Below are positions 1 through 8,040 of a stretch of 48,065 nucleotides of DNA, piece after piece. The stretch lies in NCBI GenBank assembly GCA_030156575.1, contig JASGMG010000002.1, forward strand, positions 1 to 48,065. Direction: 5' to 3'. The notes under the pieces are model-generated. The model had not been told where the DNA came from. It saw only the letters and a list, made by a program, of their open reading frames with translations, and did not search any database. The DNA is from Patescibacteria group bacterium. GTDB lineage: Bacteria; Patescibacteriota; Saccharimonadia; Saccharimonadales; Saccharimonadaceae. The translations under genes were made by a program, and so were the position numbers. Every line of letters starts with the position of its first letter. Within the stretch, counting starts at the first letter, position 1.

Positions 1-197
1 CAAAAAGTTAAGACAGTGTGTTGATTATATTAGGAGCCTGACATAGCAAACTTGCTGTATATAGACAAAGCTTTTGACGAAGCTATGGCTAAGTGTGTTT
101 TTACGAATATGAATATTTGTAACATTCAAGGTAAATAAATATTTTCATTACTATTTGAATATATTATTGATATATACGCGATTTTTTCGATTATATA

Positions 198-226
198 TTG
201 ATTTATACATCAAAGTACGCTATAAT
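198..226 (+). promoter_or_regulatory. Promoter of the AbiL-like gene pair
   Basis: A TTGATT -35 box (198-203) lies 17 nt from a perfect TATAAT -10 box (221-226). The ATG of the next gene follows only 9 nt later and there is no Shine-Dalgarno sequence, so the transcript should start within a few bases of the start codon (leaderless or nearly so). The 1-197 stretch upstream shows no recognisable gene. A short open frame without a good start ends at 138 and could be the remnant of something upstream, but I cannot identify it. Confidence 0.7.
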
Positions 227-235
227 TAAGCTACT

Positions 236-1546
236 ATGATTATAGATTTCACAATTAAAAACTACAGGTCATTCAAAGAAGCATCAAGCCTTTCTCTCAT
301 AGCAGAGGCTCTTAAAGACGAGGGTGTAGCAATTTCTCAAACAGAGTTTGGTGATAATGTTCTGCCTGTCGTAGGTATTTTTGGTCAAAATGCTGGAGGT
401 AAATCAAATATCATCAAAGCGTTGGCATATATGCAAGGTTCGATGCTAAACTCAAACTACATCAATGCTCCTATCAATAAGCATCCCCTACTTCAACCTT
501 TCTTATTAAGCCAAGAGACTCAAAAAAAGCCTATACACTTTGAGATTTCAATGTGGGACGCAGAATTTCTTACTCAATACAATTATGGGTTTGAGGTAGG
601 TAAAGTCGGCGTAGTTTCTGAGTGGTTAGAATTAGTAGATAGGCCATTAAAAAATCGTCGCTCTCGACTTATCTTTGAACGAAAAGCAAACAAATTTGAA
701 TTCGACACAACAGTTAAAGGTGACCTCCAACCTCTGCAAAAAAGAGTATTAAATACAGCACTGGCTGTAAACGTATTCGCCAATTTAGCAGACCCTATCT
801 CCCATAGGTTTTTGGAACTAATAAGTGTACAGAATATTAAAGTTGTTGATGGTACTGATACTAACCAACTTATGGGCTACGCCCTAGATCGCTGCTACAA
901 TGATATTAAGCTGAAGGCTCAGGTAATTAACTTTATCAAAAACGCTGATATTGATATTAACGAAGTTGACGTAGACCGTTCGGCATTTAATGCCAGCGAT
1001 TTACCTGCTGGAATTCCAGACGAGCTTAAAGCTTTAATTACAAACTCAAGACAACCAAAATACAACTACAGAATTACCACAAAACACTCAATGTATGATG
1101 AAGCTGGCAATAAGCTAGATACTAATTACGATTTCAACTTCGGCGAGCAGGAGTCATTAGGTACTCAAAAAATTCTTGCCTTAGCTACTATATTAATAGA
1201 CGCTCTCAATAACGGTGAAGTTGTAGCATTTGATGAACTTGGTTCAAGCTTACACCCATTCTTAACAAAAAAGATTGTAGAGCTATTTCAAAATCCTAAA
1301 TCTAACAAGAAAGGTGCTCAGCTTATATTCACAAGCCACGAAACCTTCCTTCTGAATAAGAACTCTCTCAATAACAAATTTGACCTCAGGCGAGACCAGA
1401 TTTGGTTTGCAGATAAAGGCGCTAACGAAGCATCAACTCTGAGAAGTCTATCGGAATATAAAACAAAAAAAGAGTACGAACTATCAAAACGTTATCTTGA
1501 GGGTAGGTTTGGGGCTGTTCCAGTCTTGAAGTTTAACGAAGGTTGA
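236..1546 (+). CDS. AAA15-family ATPase, AbiLi/RloA-like defence protein
   Basis: This is an SMC/ABC-like ATPase of the AAA15 (AAA_21) type. The N-terminus MIIDFTIKNYRSF is the usual first strand of the OLD/RecF-like fold. The Walker A motif is GQNAGGKSN near residue 50, with Asn where many relatives have a different residue. A signature-like FGEQESLGTQ segment lies near residue 303 and the Walker B/D-loop VVAFDELGSSLHP near residue 330, followed by the switch-histidine segment LIFTSHE. The protein is 436 aa, normal for the family. A RloB/TOPRIM gene starts 6 nt downstream, the arrangement of AbiL (AbiLi-AbiLii) and, more distantly, PARIS (AriA-AriB). Known systems of this layout abort phage infection; that role here is inferred. 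Translation probably starts at this ATG because the -10 box lies 9 nt upstream. Confidence 0.85.
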   Translation: MIIDFTIKNYRSFKEASSLSLIAEALKDEGVAISQTEFGDNVLPVVGIFGQNAGGKSNIIKALAYMQGSMLNSNYINAPINKHPLLQPFLLSQETQKKPIHFEISMWDAEFLTQYNYGFEVGKVGVVSEWLELVDRPLKNRRSRLIFERKANKFEFDTTVKGDLQPLQKRVLNTALAVNVFANLADPISHRFLELISVQNIKVVDGTDTNQLMGYALDRCYNDIKLKAQVINFIKNADIDINEVDVDRSAFNASDLPAGIPDELKALITNSRQPKYNYRITTKHSMYDEAGNKLDTNYDFNFGEQESLGTQKILALATILIDALNNGEVVAFDELGSSLHPFLTKKIVELFQNPKSNKKGAQLIFTSHETFLLNKNSLNNKFDLRRDQIWFADKGANEASTLRSLSEYKTKKEYELSKRYLEGRFGAVPVLKFNEG

Positions 1547-1552
1547 TATTAT

Positions 1553-2197
1553 ATGGGGGGACATTACAAAAGAAAAAGTCAGTTCTCACTAAGCGGCAAA
1601 AGGCCAGCTGGTATATTAGACGAGCGTAAGTTCTTTCTTATTGTAACCGAAGGTAAAACCGAAGCTCAGTATTTCAACCATTTTCGTAGTACAACAGGCC
1701 CTAGGATTCTCTCTGTAGATAAAAGCGATTCAAAAATTCGTTTAGTCGAAAAAGCAATCGAATTACGCAATAAGCTTATTGCAGAAGGTAGTTACGACGA
1801 ACACAACGATGAGACTTGGGCAGTGTTTGATAGAGATGTAGACGCAAAGAAACCAAATGATAAATCCACATTCAACGAGTCTCTCGCTCTCGCAAAAAGA
1901 AATAATATAGAGGTTGCCTATTCAAACGACTCATTCGAACTATGGTTCTTGCTACACTTTCAAGTCGTGTCAACCACAATGCACCGAAAAAATATCAATT
2001 TGAAATTGAAAGAGCACTTAGGTAGATATAAACACGGTGATGACATATTTAGTCTAATCAACAAAAACTACTCAGAAGCTGTAAAAAGAGCAGTGCAAAT
2101 ACTAAAGTCAAATTGTAAAACTTCACCAGTTGACGCTAATCCATCAACGACAGTTCACTTGTTAACAGAACAATTACGCAAAAATATGGACTGTTAA
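1553..2197 (+). CDS. RloB/AbiLii-like TOPRIM nuclease partner
   Basis: The protein is 214 aa, in the RloB family size range. An early basic stretch is followed by FLIVTEGKTEAQYF near residue 30, which carries the glutamate of a TOPRIM-type motif. WAVFDRDVD near residue 80 matches the DxD-type metal site. SNDSFELWFLLHF near residue 125 is the RloB-typical hydrophobic signature. In AbiL and PARIS systems such a protein is the effector held by the AAA15 ATPase and released on phage sensing to cut RNA or DNA; here this is inference from the pairing. The start ATG overlaps a G-rich run (atggggggac), and the gene follows the ATPase stop by 6 nt, so the two are almost certainly co-transcribed and probably translationally coupled. 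No third gene (methylase or HsdS) is visible nearby. Confidence 0.8.
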   Translation: MGGHYKRKSQFSLSGKRPAGILDERKFFLIVTEGKTEAQYFNHFRSTTGPRILSVDKSDSKIRLVEKAIELRNKLIAEGSYDEHNDETWAVFDRDVDAKKPNDKSTFNESLALAKRNNIEVAYSNDSFELWFLLHFQVVSTTMHRKNINLKLKEHLGRYKHGDDIFSLINKNYSEAVKRAVQILKSNCKTSPVDANPSTTVHLLTEQLRKNMDC

Positions 2198-2574
2198 GTT
2201 AAAGTCAAAATCCCCTACCACCAGTAGATATTGGCATTTGATTTTTGCTTGCCCACAACAATTTAGGTAAGTAGTGCGTTTATAATCTTTTCTAGATAAC
2301 CACCTTATTGGTAAGGTGGGTTATGATTTCTCTAGCGACATCCTTATATACTTTTCACCGTTTGGAGTAGTGATCAGTAACAATATATATCGGAGGCTCG
2401 TTGAGTGGTACTTAAGCCGGCCAAAAATAAAATTTACCTTTAGAACATTCATTTCTGATCATTCCGTTTCCAAGAGTTGTGAACGGCTACGCCGTTCACT
2501 GCATATGAGTATTATTTGCTTACCAGATTATGAGGGATTTTAAGACTCAGACAGCATAAGTTATAATTTATTTA
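2198..2574. other. Intergenic region with two strong hairpins
   Basis: This stretch separates the plus-strand defence pair from the convergent ileS. It contains an 8-bp hairpin with a TTGG loop (CCACCTTA/TAAGGTGG, 2300-2319) and a 9-bp hairpin with a 3-nt loop (GTGAACGGC/GCCGTTCAC, 2479-2499). Neither has a T-run, so neither is a textbook terminator; they may be small palindromic repeats or RNA stabilisers. The 75-aa ORF in the track runs through the second hairpin, has no ribosome binding site and is probably not real. Confidence 0.5.
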
Positions 2575-5481
2575 TTACGACTTTTTAAGCGATACAATCA
2601 GTTCAGCACCATTAATATTTACATTGGACACAAAATCAAACGTTTCAACGTTAGACAAACTAACAGCTAGAGTTTCACTTTTTATAATCTTATTGTAATG
2701 TGAAATTGATTCCGTTAAGTCTTTGCCTTTCGCAATAAGCGTTAAATTAATACGATCATCAATATTAAGACCAGCCTGTTTACGCGCACTTTGGATATGG
2801 CGAATCACTTCCCTTGAAATACCTTCGCTCTTTAATTCTGGCGTAATAACAGTGTCTAATTTAAGCAAAATTGCATTTTTGTTGTCGACTGTCTCAAAAT
2901 ATCGCAACGATACTTCTTTAACATTTATTTCATCCTTAATAATGTCCATATATCCATCATTGAAATCTGCCGTATACCCATGCAATTCAATTTCTAATTT
3001 TGCTAGTGGCTGACGTATTTTCATGCCCTCTTTTGATCTTTTTGATAAACTTTCGTTTACAACCGTTCGCACAATCTCCATACGTTCTACTTCTAATTCG
3101 TTTACCCTGCCGGCAATCGGCCAATCCAATAAATGTACACTTTCACCCCCAGTTAGTTTTTGGTACAACTCATCAGCCAAAAAAGGAGTAAACGGTGCCA
3201 AGATTTGCGAAAGCTTAACTAGTACATAATGAAGTGTATGATATGCATTATTCTTATCAGCGTCATCTTCAGATTTCCAAAAACGACGACGACTACGACG
3301 AACATACCAATTGCTAGCATCTTCAACAAATGGCAAAATAGGCTTTACAGCATTTGGAATATCATAAACATCCATATTCTTTTCAACCTGACCTATTAAT
3401 TGATGTAACCGACTTATTATCCATTGATCTAGTGAATTATTTAACAAATCACTTGGGTCAGACAAATCACCATTAAATTCCCATTTATCAACTTCTGCGT
3501 ACATAGTGAAGAAATCGTACATATTCCAAATCATTGATAGCTTACGAGCAATATCACTTACCTCTTTGTCATGAAGTGTAAAATCTTCACCATTTAAAAG
3601 CGGGCTAGATAGTAACATAAACCGTAAACTATCGGCACTAAACTTATCCATTAGTTCATTAGGGTCAGTAAAATTACCCCGACTTTTACTCATCTTAAAG
3701 CCGTCGTTACCAGCAATATTACCAGTTACGATTACATTTTTAAAAGCATTATGGCCAAACAAACCAATATTTATAGCATGAACATAATAAAACCAAGCTC
3801 GAACTTGCCCAACATATTCAACAATAAAATCACCAGGGAAATTCTTTTCAAATTTCTCTACATTTTCAAATGGATAATGAAATTGTGCAAACGGCATACT
3901 GCCTGATTCAAACCAACAATCCAAGACCTTGTCAACTCGTTGATACTTAACACCATCAATTTCAAAGGTAATATCATCTACCCACGGACGATGATAATCT
4001 TCTAGTTCAACGCCACTTAATTTTTTAAGCTCCGCATAGCTCCCAACAACCTTGACAAGCTCATTACCATCCTCATCAGTTCCCTTCCAAACTGGCATAG
4101 CTGTTGCCCAGAAACGATCACGACTTAAGTTCCAATCAGGTGCTGTTTGGATTGTCTTTTCAAAACGTCCATGCTTAATATGCTCAGGGAACCAATTAAT
4201 ATTATTCGAATTTTTCTCAAGCATTTCGGTTCGTTGACTGTCGATATCCATAAACCAGCTTGGGTGTGCTCTATATATTAAACGATTACCGGTGCGTGGA
4301 TTATGTGGATACTCATGACGTATGTAATCAATCTTCCAAACAATACCACGTTCGTTTAATGTTTTAGCAATAGTTTTATTAACATCCCATATATTCTCAC
4401 CGATCCATTCAGTTTCAGTATATTTTCCATATTCATCCAATACATGGACAATCGGAATGTCATTCTCTTTAGCAAGTGTAAAATCTTCTTCACCATAGGC
4501 AGGTGCAATATGCACAATACCGGTACCAGATTCAGTCGTTACATAATCAGCTAACCAAATTTTATGCGCATTTTTGCCCCTATCATCAAATAAAGGTTCG
4601 TATGACTTATTGATCAAATCAGTTGCTTTAATATCTCGAACAATCTTATAGTCCAAAACGTTATGTTTAATATCTGTCAAAACCTTATCGAGATTATCTT
4701 TGGCCATAATCATATGCTCACCATCAATCTCGATTTCAACATATTTTATGTCTTTATTAATAGCTAGCGCAGTATTACCTGGCAATGTCCAGGGGGTCGT
4801 TGTCCAAGCTAGCAACGAGACATCTTCATCTTTTAATTTAAATTTCGTATAAACGCTAGGGTCGGTCACTATTTGATAAGCACCAGCGTCCATAGTAACC
4901 TCAGCCTTAGAAAGTGGAGTTGCCCAGACTGTGTCATACATCAAAACTCGCTCACCTTCGTAAATTTTGCCCTTTTCATACAATTCTTTAAAAGCCCACC
5001 AAACAGATTCCATAAAATCTTTATCCATAGTCTTATAGCCACCTTCAAACTCAACCCAACGTCCAATACGATCAATTGTAGTTTCCCAAGTGCTACTAGT
5101 CTGAACCATGCTTTCACGAGCCGTTACGATATAATCCTCTAAACTAATCTTTGTGCCAATATCATGCCTATCAGTAATGCCTAATTTTTTTTCAACAAAA
5201 TTCTCAGCAGGAAGGCCATGACAATCCCAGCCCCAAACTCGCTCTACTCGTTTACCTTTCATAGTTTGGTAACGTGGCACAGCGTCTTTTACAATACTAG
5301 GCAATAATGAACCATAATGAGGCGAACCTGTAATAAATGGAGGGCCATCATAGAATACATAGGCATTATCGGTTGAACGCATCTTAACAGATTTTTCGAA
5401 TGTCTTATTTTTTTTCCAATATTGTACTAGATCTTTTTCATATTCTAGCGCACGTCTCCGTGTGTTCGCCTTAAATCTCAT
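2575..5481 (-). CDS. ileS: Isoleucyl-tRNA synthetase
   Basis: This class I aminoacyl-tRNA synthetase charges tRNA-Ile. The 968-aa protein has YDGPPFITGSPHYGS at the HIGH position (near residue 50), the VWGWDCHGLPAEN segment, the editing-domain WTTTPWTLPGNTAL (near residue 227), and DGFKMSKSRGN (KMSKS, near residue 595), followed by the anticodon-binding region. The order and the HYG-type motif suggest the eukaryote-like type 2 IleRS, a group often tolerant of mupirocin. The usual fourth residue of HIGH is His; here it is Ser (HYGS), read directly from the DNA. The ATG overlaps the stop of the upstream CYTH gene by 4 nt, so the two are translationally coupled. The gene ends convergently towards the defence pair. 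Confidence 0.97.
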   Translation of the reverse strand: MRFKANTRRRALEYEKDLVQYWKKNKTFEKSVKMRSTDNAYVFYDGPPFITGSPHYGSLLPSIVKDAVPRYQTMKGKRVERVWGWDCHGLPAENFVEKKLGITDRHDIGTKISLEDYIVTARESMVQTSSTWETTIDRIGRWVEFEGGYKTMDKDFMESVWWAFKELYEKGKIYEGERVLMYDTVWATPLSKAEVTMDAGAYQIVTDPSVYTKFKLKDEDVSLLAWTTTPWTLPGNTALAINKDIKYVEIEIDGEHMIMAKDNLDKVLTDIKHNVLDYKIVRDIKATDLINKSYEPLFDDRGKNAHKIWLADYVTTESGTGIVHIAPAYGEEDFTLAKENDIPIVHVLDEYGKYTETEWIGENIWDVNKTIAKTLNERGIVWKIDYIRHEYPHNPRTGNRLIYRAHPSWFMDIDSQRTEMLEKNSNNINWFPEHIKHGRFEKTIQTAPDWNLSRDRFWATAMPVWKGTDEDGNELVKVVGSYAELKKLSGVELEDYHRPWVDDITFEIDGVKYQRVDKVLDCWFESGSMPFAQFHYPFENVEKFEKNFPGDFIVEYVGQVRAWFYYVHAINIGLFGHNAFKNVIVTGNIAGNDGFKMSKSRGNFTDPNELMDKFSADSLRFMLLSSPLLNGEDFTLHDKEVSDIARKLSMIWNMYDFFTMYAEVDKWEFNGDLSDPSDLLNNSLDQWIISRLHQLIGQVEKNMDVYDIPNAVKPILPFVEDASNWYVRRSRRRFWKSEDDADKNNAYHTLHYVLVKLSQILAPFTPFLADELYQKLTGGESVHLLDWPIAGRVNELEVERMEIVRTVVNESLSKRSKEGMKIRQPLAKLEIELHGYTADFNDGYMDIIKDEINVKEVSLRYFETVDNKNAILLKLDTVITPELKSEGISREVIRHIQSARKQAGLNIDDRINLTLIAKGKDLTESISHYNKIIKSETLAVSLSNVETFDFVSNVNINGAELIVSLKKS

Positions 5482-6011
5482 AAATTTATCTCCATCTTTT
5501 CATATCCATATTTAACTAATAATGGCATAATATCATCAATCGATTTTCCAGCCAAAAATCCACCAGCAATAGCTTCATCTTGGGTTACATCTGCTAACAC
5601 AAAATCTGGAGTAATAAAGGTATCTTTATCCGCTTCATTATTAAATTCAAAATCAATGACGACTAACCCTAGAAGCTTGTCTTGATACACGTCAATTTCA
5701 GCTGGGAACCCGTCTAGATCCATAAAATATCGTCTTTTTGTAAAATCTTTATTAGAACATTTTGCCAACGCCATAAATTCATCTTTTTCCAACTCGATAG
5801 TATACTCATATTGCTTTGAAGAGTCGTTGCCTACAACTGGATACTTTTTTGTGATTACATAAGAATCATCTTTTTGACGTAATCTGAGATGAGCATGCGC
5901 TACAGATTCAGGAATATATACATCATGAATCAAAACTGACCTTGCTTCTTTTATTCCAATTGGTAAGGATTTTGCAAGATAGGTTTTTTCTAATTCTATT
6001 TCTGTAGACAT
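5478..6011 (-). CDS. CYTH-domain protein (triphosphate tunnel metalloenzyme)
   Basis: The 177-aa protein shows the CYTH pattern: N-terminal EIELEKTYL (ExExK-like), LRLRQKDDSYVITKK with paired basic residues on tunnel strands, YEYTIELEKDEF, TKRRYFMDL, AEIDVYQDKL and LVVIDFEF. The family binds triphosphates within a beta-barrel and includes inorganic triphosphatases, thiamine triphosphatases and class IV adenylate cyclases. The substrate cannot be read from the sequence. The gene has its own promoter and overlaps the ileS start by 4 nt. A functional link with isoleucylation is not established. The ATG lies 11 nt after a TACAAT box, so the 5' UTR is about 5 nt and has no Shine-Dalgarno. Confidence 0.85.
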   Translation of the reverse strand: MSTEIELEKTYLAKSLPIGIKEARSVLIHDVYIPESVAHAHLRLRQKDDSYVITKKYPVVGNDSSKQYEYTIELEKDEFMALAKCSNKDFTKRRYFMDLDGFPAEIDVYQDKLLGLVVIDFEFNNEADKDTFITPDFVLADVTQDEAIAGGFLAGKSIDDIMPLLVKYGYEKMEINL

Positions 6012-6022
6012 AATATTGTACT

Positions 6023-6051
6023 ATTGTATCAGTTAAAGACGTTAGCGTAAA
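6023..6051 (-). promoter_or_regulatory. Promoter of the CYTH-ileS unit
   Basis: On the minus strand TTTACG (6051-6046) and TACAAT (6028-6023) are spaced by exactly 17 nt. The ATG of the CYTH gene follows 11 nt after the -10 box, implying a very short leader. A second TACAAT-like hexamer sits closer to the ATG but is too near to serve as the main -10. Confidence 0.6.
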
Positions 6052-6055
6052 TAAA

Positions 6056-6313
6056 TTATACGTAATAGCTTACTTCGCTAATTGTAGGCAATGGTAACCC
6101 ACGCCAAATATTTTGCATAACTCCACTATCGCTAATTGCAATAATAGTAGGATATTCAACAATCCCATACGTCTCACAAAAAGATACACCATCAGGAGCA
6201 TCAGGGTCTATGATTTCTAGAGTATGACCTGTTTGACGCTCAAAATCACGTAAAAAATCCGAAACAGATCTTGCATAATCAGTTTGGTCTTTATAAACAA
6301 CAATAATTCGCAT
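6056..6313 (-). CDS. Small thioredoxin-fold protein without CxxC
   Basis: This 85-aa protein looks like a single thioredoxin/glutaredoxin-type domain: RIIVVYKDQTDYARSVSDFL opens like strand 1 and helix 1, and VEYPTIIAISDSG carries the cis-proline (YPT) strand typical of the fold. The only cysteine is in DGVSFCETYGI; there is no CxxC, so a dithiol oxidoreductase activity is unlikely. It begins 3 nt after the stop of the nrdR-like gene and is the last member of the ftsZ-nrdR-trx run. Its role is unknown. Confidence 0.6.
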   Translation of the reverse strand: MRIIVVYKDQTDYARSVSDFLRDFERQTGHTLEIIDPDAPDGVSFCETYGIVEYPTIIAISDSGVMQNIWRGLPLPTISEVSYYV

Positions 6314-6316
6314 ATT

Positions 6317-6766
6317 CTAACCTTTTAATTCTTTTCTTTGCTCAAGAATTTTCACGAAATCATCAAGTGTCTTAAATTTATGATAAACACTAGCAAAACG
6401 AACATAAGCAACTTCATTACGCATAGCTAGCTCATCTAAAACCCTATCACCAATCTGTTTTGAAGTAATTTCGTTTTCACCGAAAGCATATAACGCATTT
6501 TCTATTTCGGAAATCATTTCTTCAACTTCAACTTCTGAAACAAAGAACTTTCCCACTGATCGTTTAATCGCAATAGCTAATTTATCACGATCAAACAACT
6601 CTCGAGCGCCACTCCTCTTTATAACAGCTAAATTCGGTCTTTCCACTCGTTCATACGTAGTAAACCTTTTACCATCAGGAGACTCACGACGACGACGAAT
6701 AGTAATACCGTCACTAACCTCCCTAGATTCAATAACTCGACTATCGCCAATGTTATATTTAGTCAC
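6317..6766 (-). CDS. nrdR: NrdR-like ATP-cone repressor lacking zinc-ribbon cysteines
   Basis: NrdR represses ribonucleotide reductase genes through an N-terminal zinc ribbon that binds DNA and an ATP-cone that senses nucleotides. Here the ATP-cone is intact (VIKRSGARELFDRDKLAIAI through YVRFASVYHKFKTLDDFVKIL, residues about 48-142). The N-terminus aligns well (DSRVIESRE, ITIRRRRESPDGKRFTTYE), but none of the four family cysteines remains: MTKYNIG replaces the usual MxCPxCG, and ESPDGKRF replaces ECPSCGKRF. The ORF cannot be extended upstream because ftsZ ends 9 nt away. At 149 aa it is of normal length. The gene follows ftsZ closely and is probably co-transcribed. DNA binding without zinc is an open question. 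Confidence 0.85.
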   Translation of the reverse strand: MTKYNIGDSRVIESREVSDGITIRRRRESPDGKRFTTYERVERPNLAVIKRSGARELFDRDKLAIAIKRSVGKFFVSEVEVEEMISEIENALYAFGENEITSKQIGDRVLDELAMRNEVAYVRFASVYHKFKTLDDFVKILEQRKELKG

Positions 6767-6775
6767 TATCGCCTA

Positions 6776-7978
6776 CTAATCTTTATTATCCGATTTTTTA
6801 TTTTTCTTACGACGACGCAAAAAAGCAGGCATATCGGACTCATCATCCTCTTTATTTGGTTGATCCCATATACTCTGAGTTGATTCTTCCTCAAATATAG
6901 CAGTAGCTTCATTATTATCAAGATTTAAATCAATATCTCCAACCGTATCTTCAGCTATTTTAGATATAGTTTGCTCATTCGAAGAGGCACTATTATCAGA
7001 TGAAGCTTGTTCATGAAAATATGCAGAGTCAAAACCCGTAGCAATAACGGTAATAATTAATTCATCTTCCAAATCAGCTTTTAGTGTTGCACCAAAAATT
7101 ATATTCGCGTCAGGTGAAACTGCGCTAGTAATGATTTCAGCAGCCTCTTGAATTTCGCTATTGCTCATATCATAACCACCAGTAACATTGAAAAGTACGC
7201 CTTTAGCCCCATCAATTGAAACTTCAATAAGAGGTGATTCAATAGCTTGTTGTGCAGCTTGTGCAGCACGATTATCACCACTTGCGCGACCAATACCCAT
7301 AAGCGCTGACCCAGCATTGCTCATAATAGCTCTCACATCCGCAAAATCAAGATTAATTAAACCGTGTTCGGTAATAAGCTCTGATATACCTTGAACACCC
7401 TGTCGAAGTACGTCGTCAGCAATCTTAAATGTTTCAAGAAGTGGAGTCCTACGATCAATTGTTTGGAGTAATCTATCATTTGGAATAGTTATAAGAGTAT
7501 CAACTTGACGACCAAGTTGAGCAATAGCCCACTCAGCATTCTTACGACGTTTTTCTCCCTCAAAGCTAAACGGTTTAGTTGCAACACCAACGACTAAGAT
7601 TCCTAACTCACGTGCGACTTCGGCAACAACATGGCCAGCACCACTACCAGTACCACCACCAGCGCCAATAGTTACGAAAACCATATCAGCGCCTACTAAA
7701 GCTTCACGGATTTCATCACGTGACTCATTAGCAGCTGCTTCCCCTACGGAAGGATCAGCGCCAGCCCCTAAACCACCAGTTGTTACACTACCAAGATGGA
7801 GCTTAATGTCAGCTTTACTATTGTGTAGAGCTTGAGCATCAGTATTCATAGCAATAAACTGTACGCCAGTCAATCCAGCATCTTTCATGCGATTAACTGC
7901 CGCATTACCGGCTCCACCAACTCCTACTACTTTTATACTAGCAAAAATTTGTATATCACTTGGTTTTACTTCAGGCAT
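6776..7978 (-). CDS. ftsZ: Cell division GTPase FtsZ
   Basis: FtsZ polymerises at mid-cell into the Z-ring. Visible motifs are KVVGVGGAGNAAVNRM (N-terminal nucleotide-binding loop), the tubulin signature GAGGGTGSGAG near residue 100, the synergy-loop region NLDFADVRAIM, and a C-terminal conserved peptide DMPAFLRRRKK that normally binds FtsA and other tethers. The ORF track starts at a TTG at 7996, but that codon lies inside a GGAGAG Shine-Dalgarno (7989-7994). The ATG at 7978, 10 nt downstream of it, is the better start and gives 400 aa. The gene follows ftsA after a 62-nt gap that contains its own extended -10 promoter. Confidence 0.97.
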   Translation of the reverse strand: MPEVKPSDIQIFASIKVVGVGGAGNAAVNRMKDAGLTGVQFIAMNTDAQALHNSKADIKLHLGSVTTGGLGAGADPSVGEAAANESRDEIREALVGADMVFVTIGAGGGTGSGAGHVVAEVARELGILVVGVATKPFSFEGEKRRKNAEWAIAQLGRQVDTLITIPNDRLLQTIDRRTPLLETFKIADDVLRQGVQGISELITEHGLINLDFADVRAIMSNAGSALMGIGRASGDNRAAQAAQQAIESPLIEVSIDGAKGVLFNVTGGYDMSNSEIQEAAEIITSAVSPDANIIFGATLKADLEDELIITVIATGFDSAYFHEQASSDNSASSNEQTISKIAEDTVGDIDLNLDNNEATAIFEEESTQSIWDQPNKEDDESDMPAFLRRRKKNKKSDNKD

Positions 7979-8010
7979 TATATCTGTTCTCTCCAATATT
8001 CATATTCTAT

Positions 8011-8024
8011 ATTATAGTATAACA
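8011..8024 (-). promoter_or_regulatory. Extended -10 promoter before ftsZ
   Basis: On the minus strand TGTTATACTATAAT gives an extended -10 (TGnTATACT) overlapping a second TATAAT hexamer. No good -35 is seen. It lies in the ftsA-ftsZ gap and would let ftsZ be transcribed at a higher level than ftsA, as is usual for FtsZ. Confidence 0.5.
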
Positions 8025-8040
8025 CTTGATCGCAAAAACA

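Noticed and set aside
2316-2543. 75-aa plus-strand ORF
   Set aside because: No ribosome binding site or leaderless promoter, passes through a perfect hairpin, and shows no family pattern.
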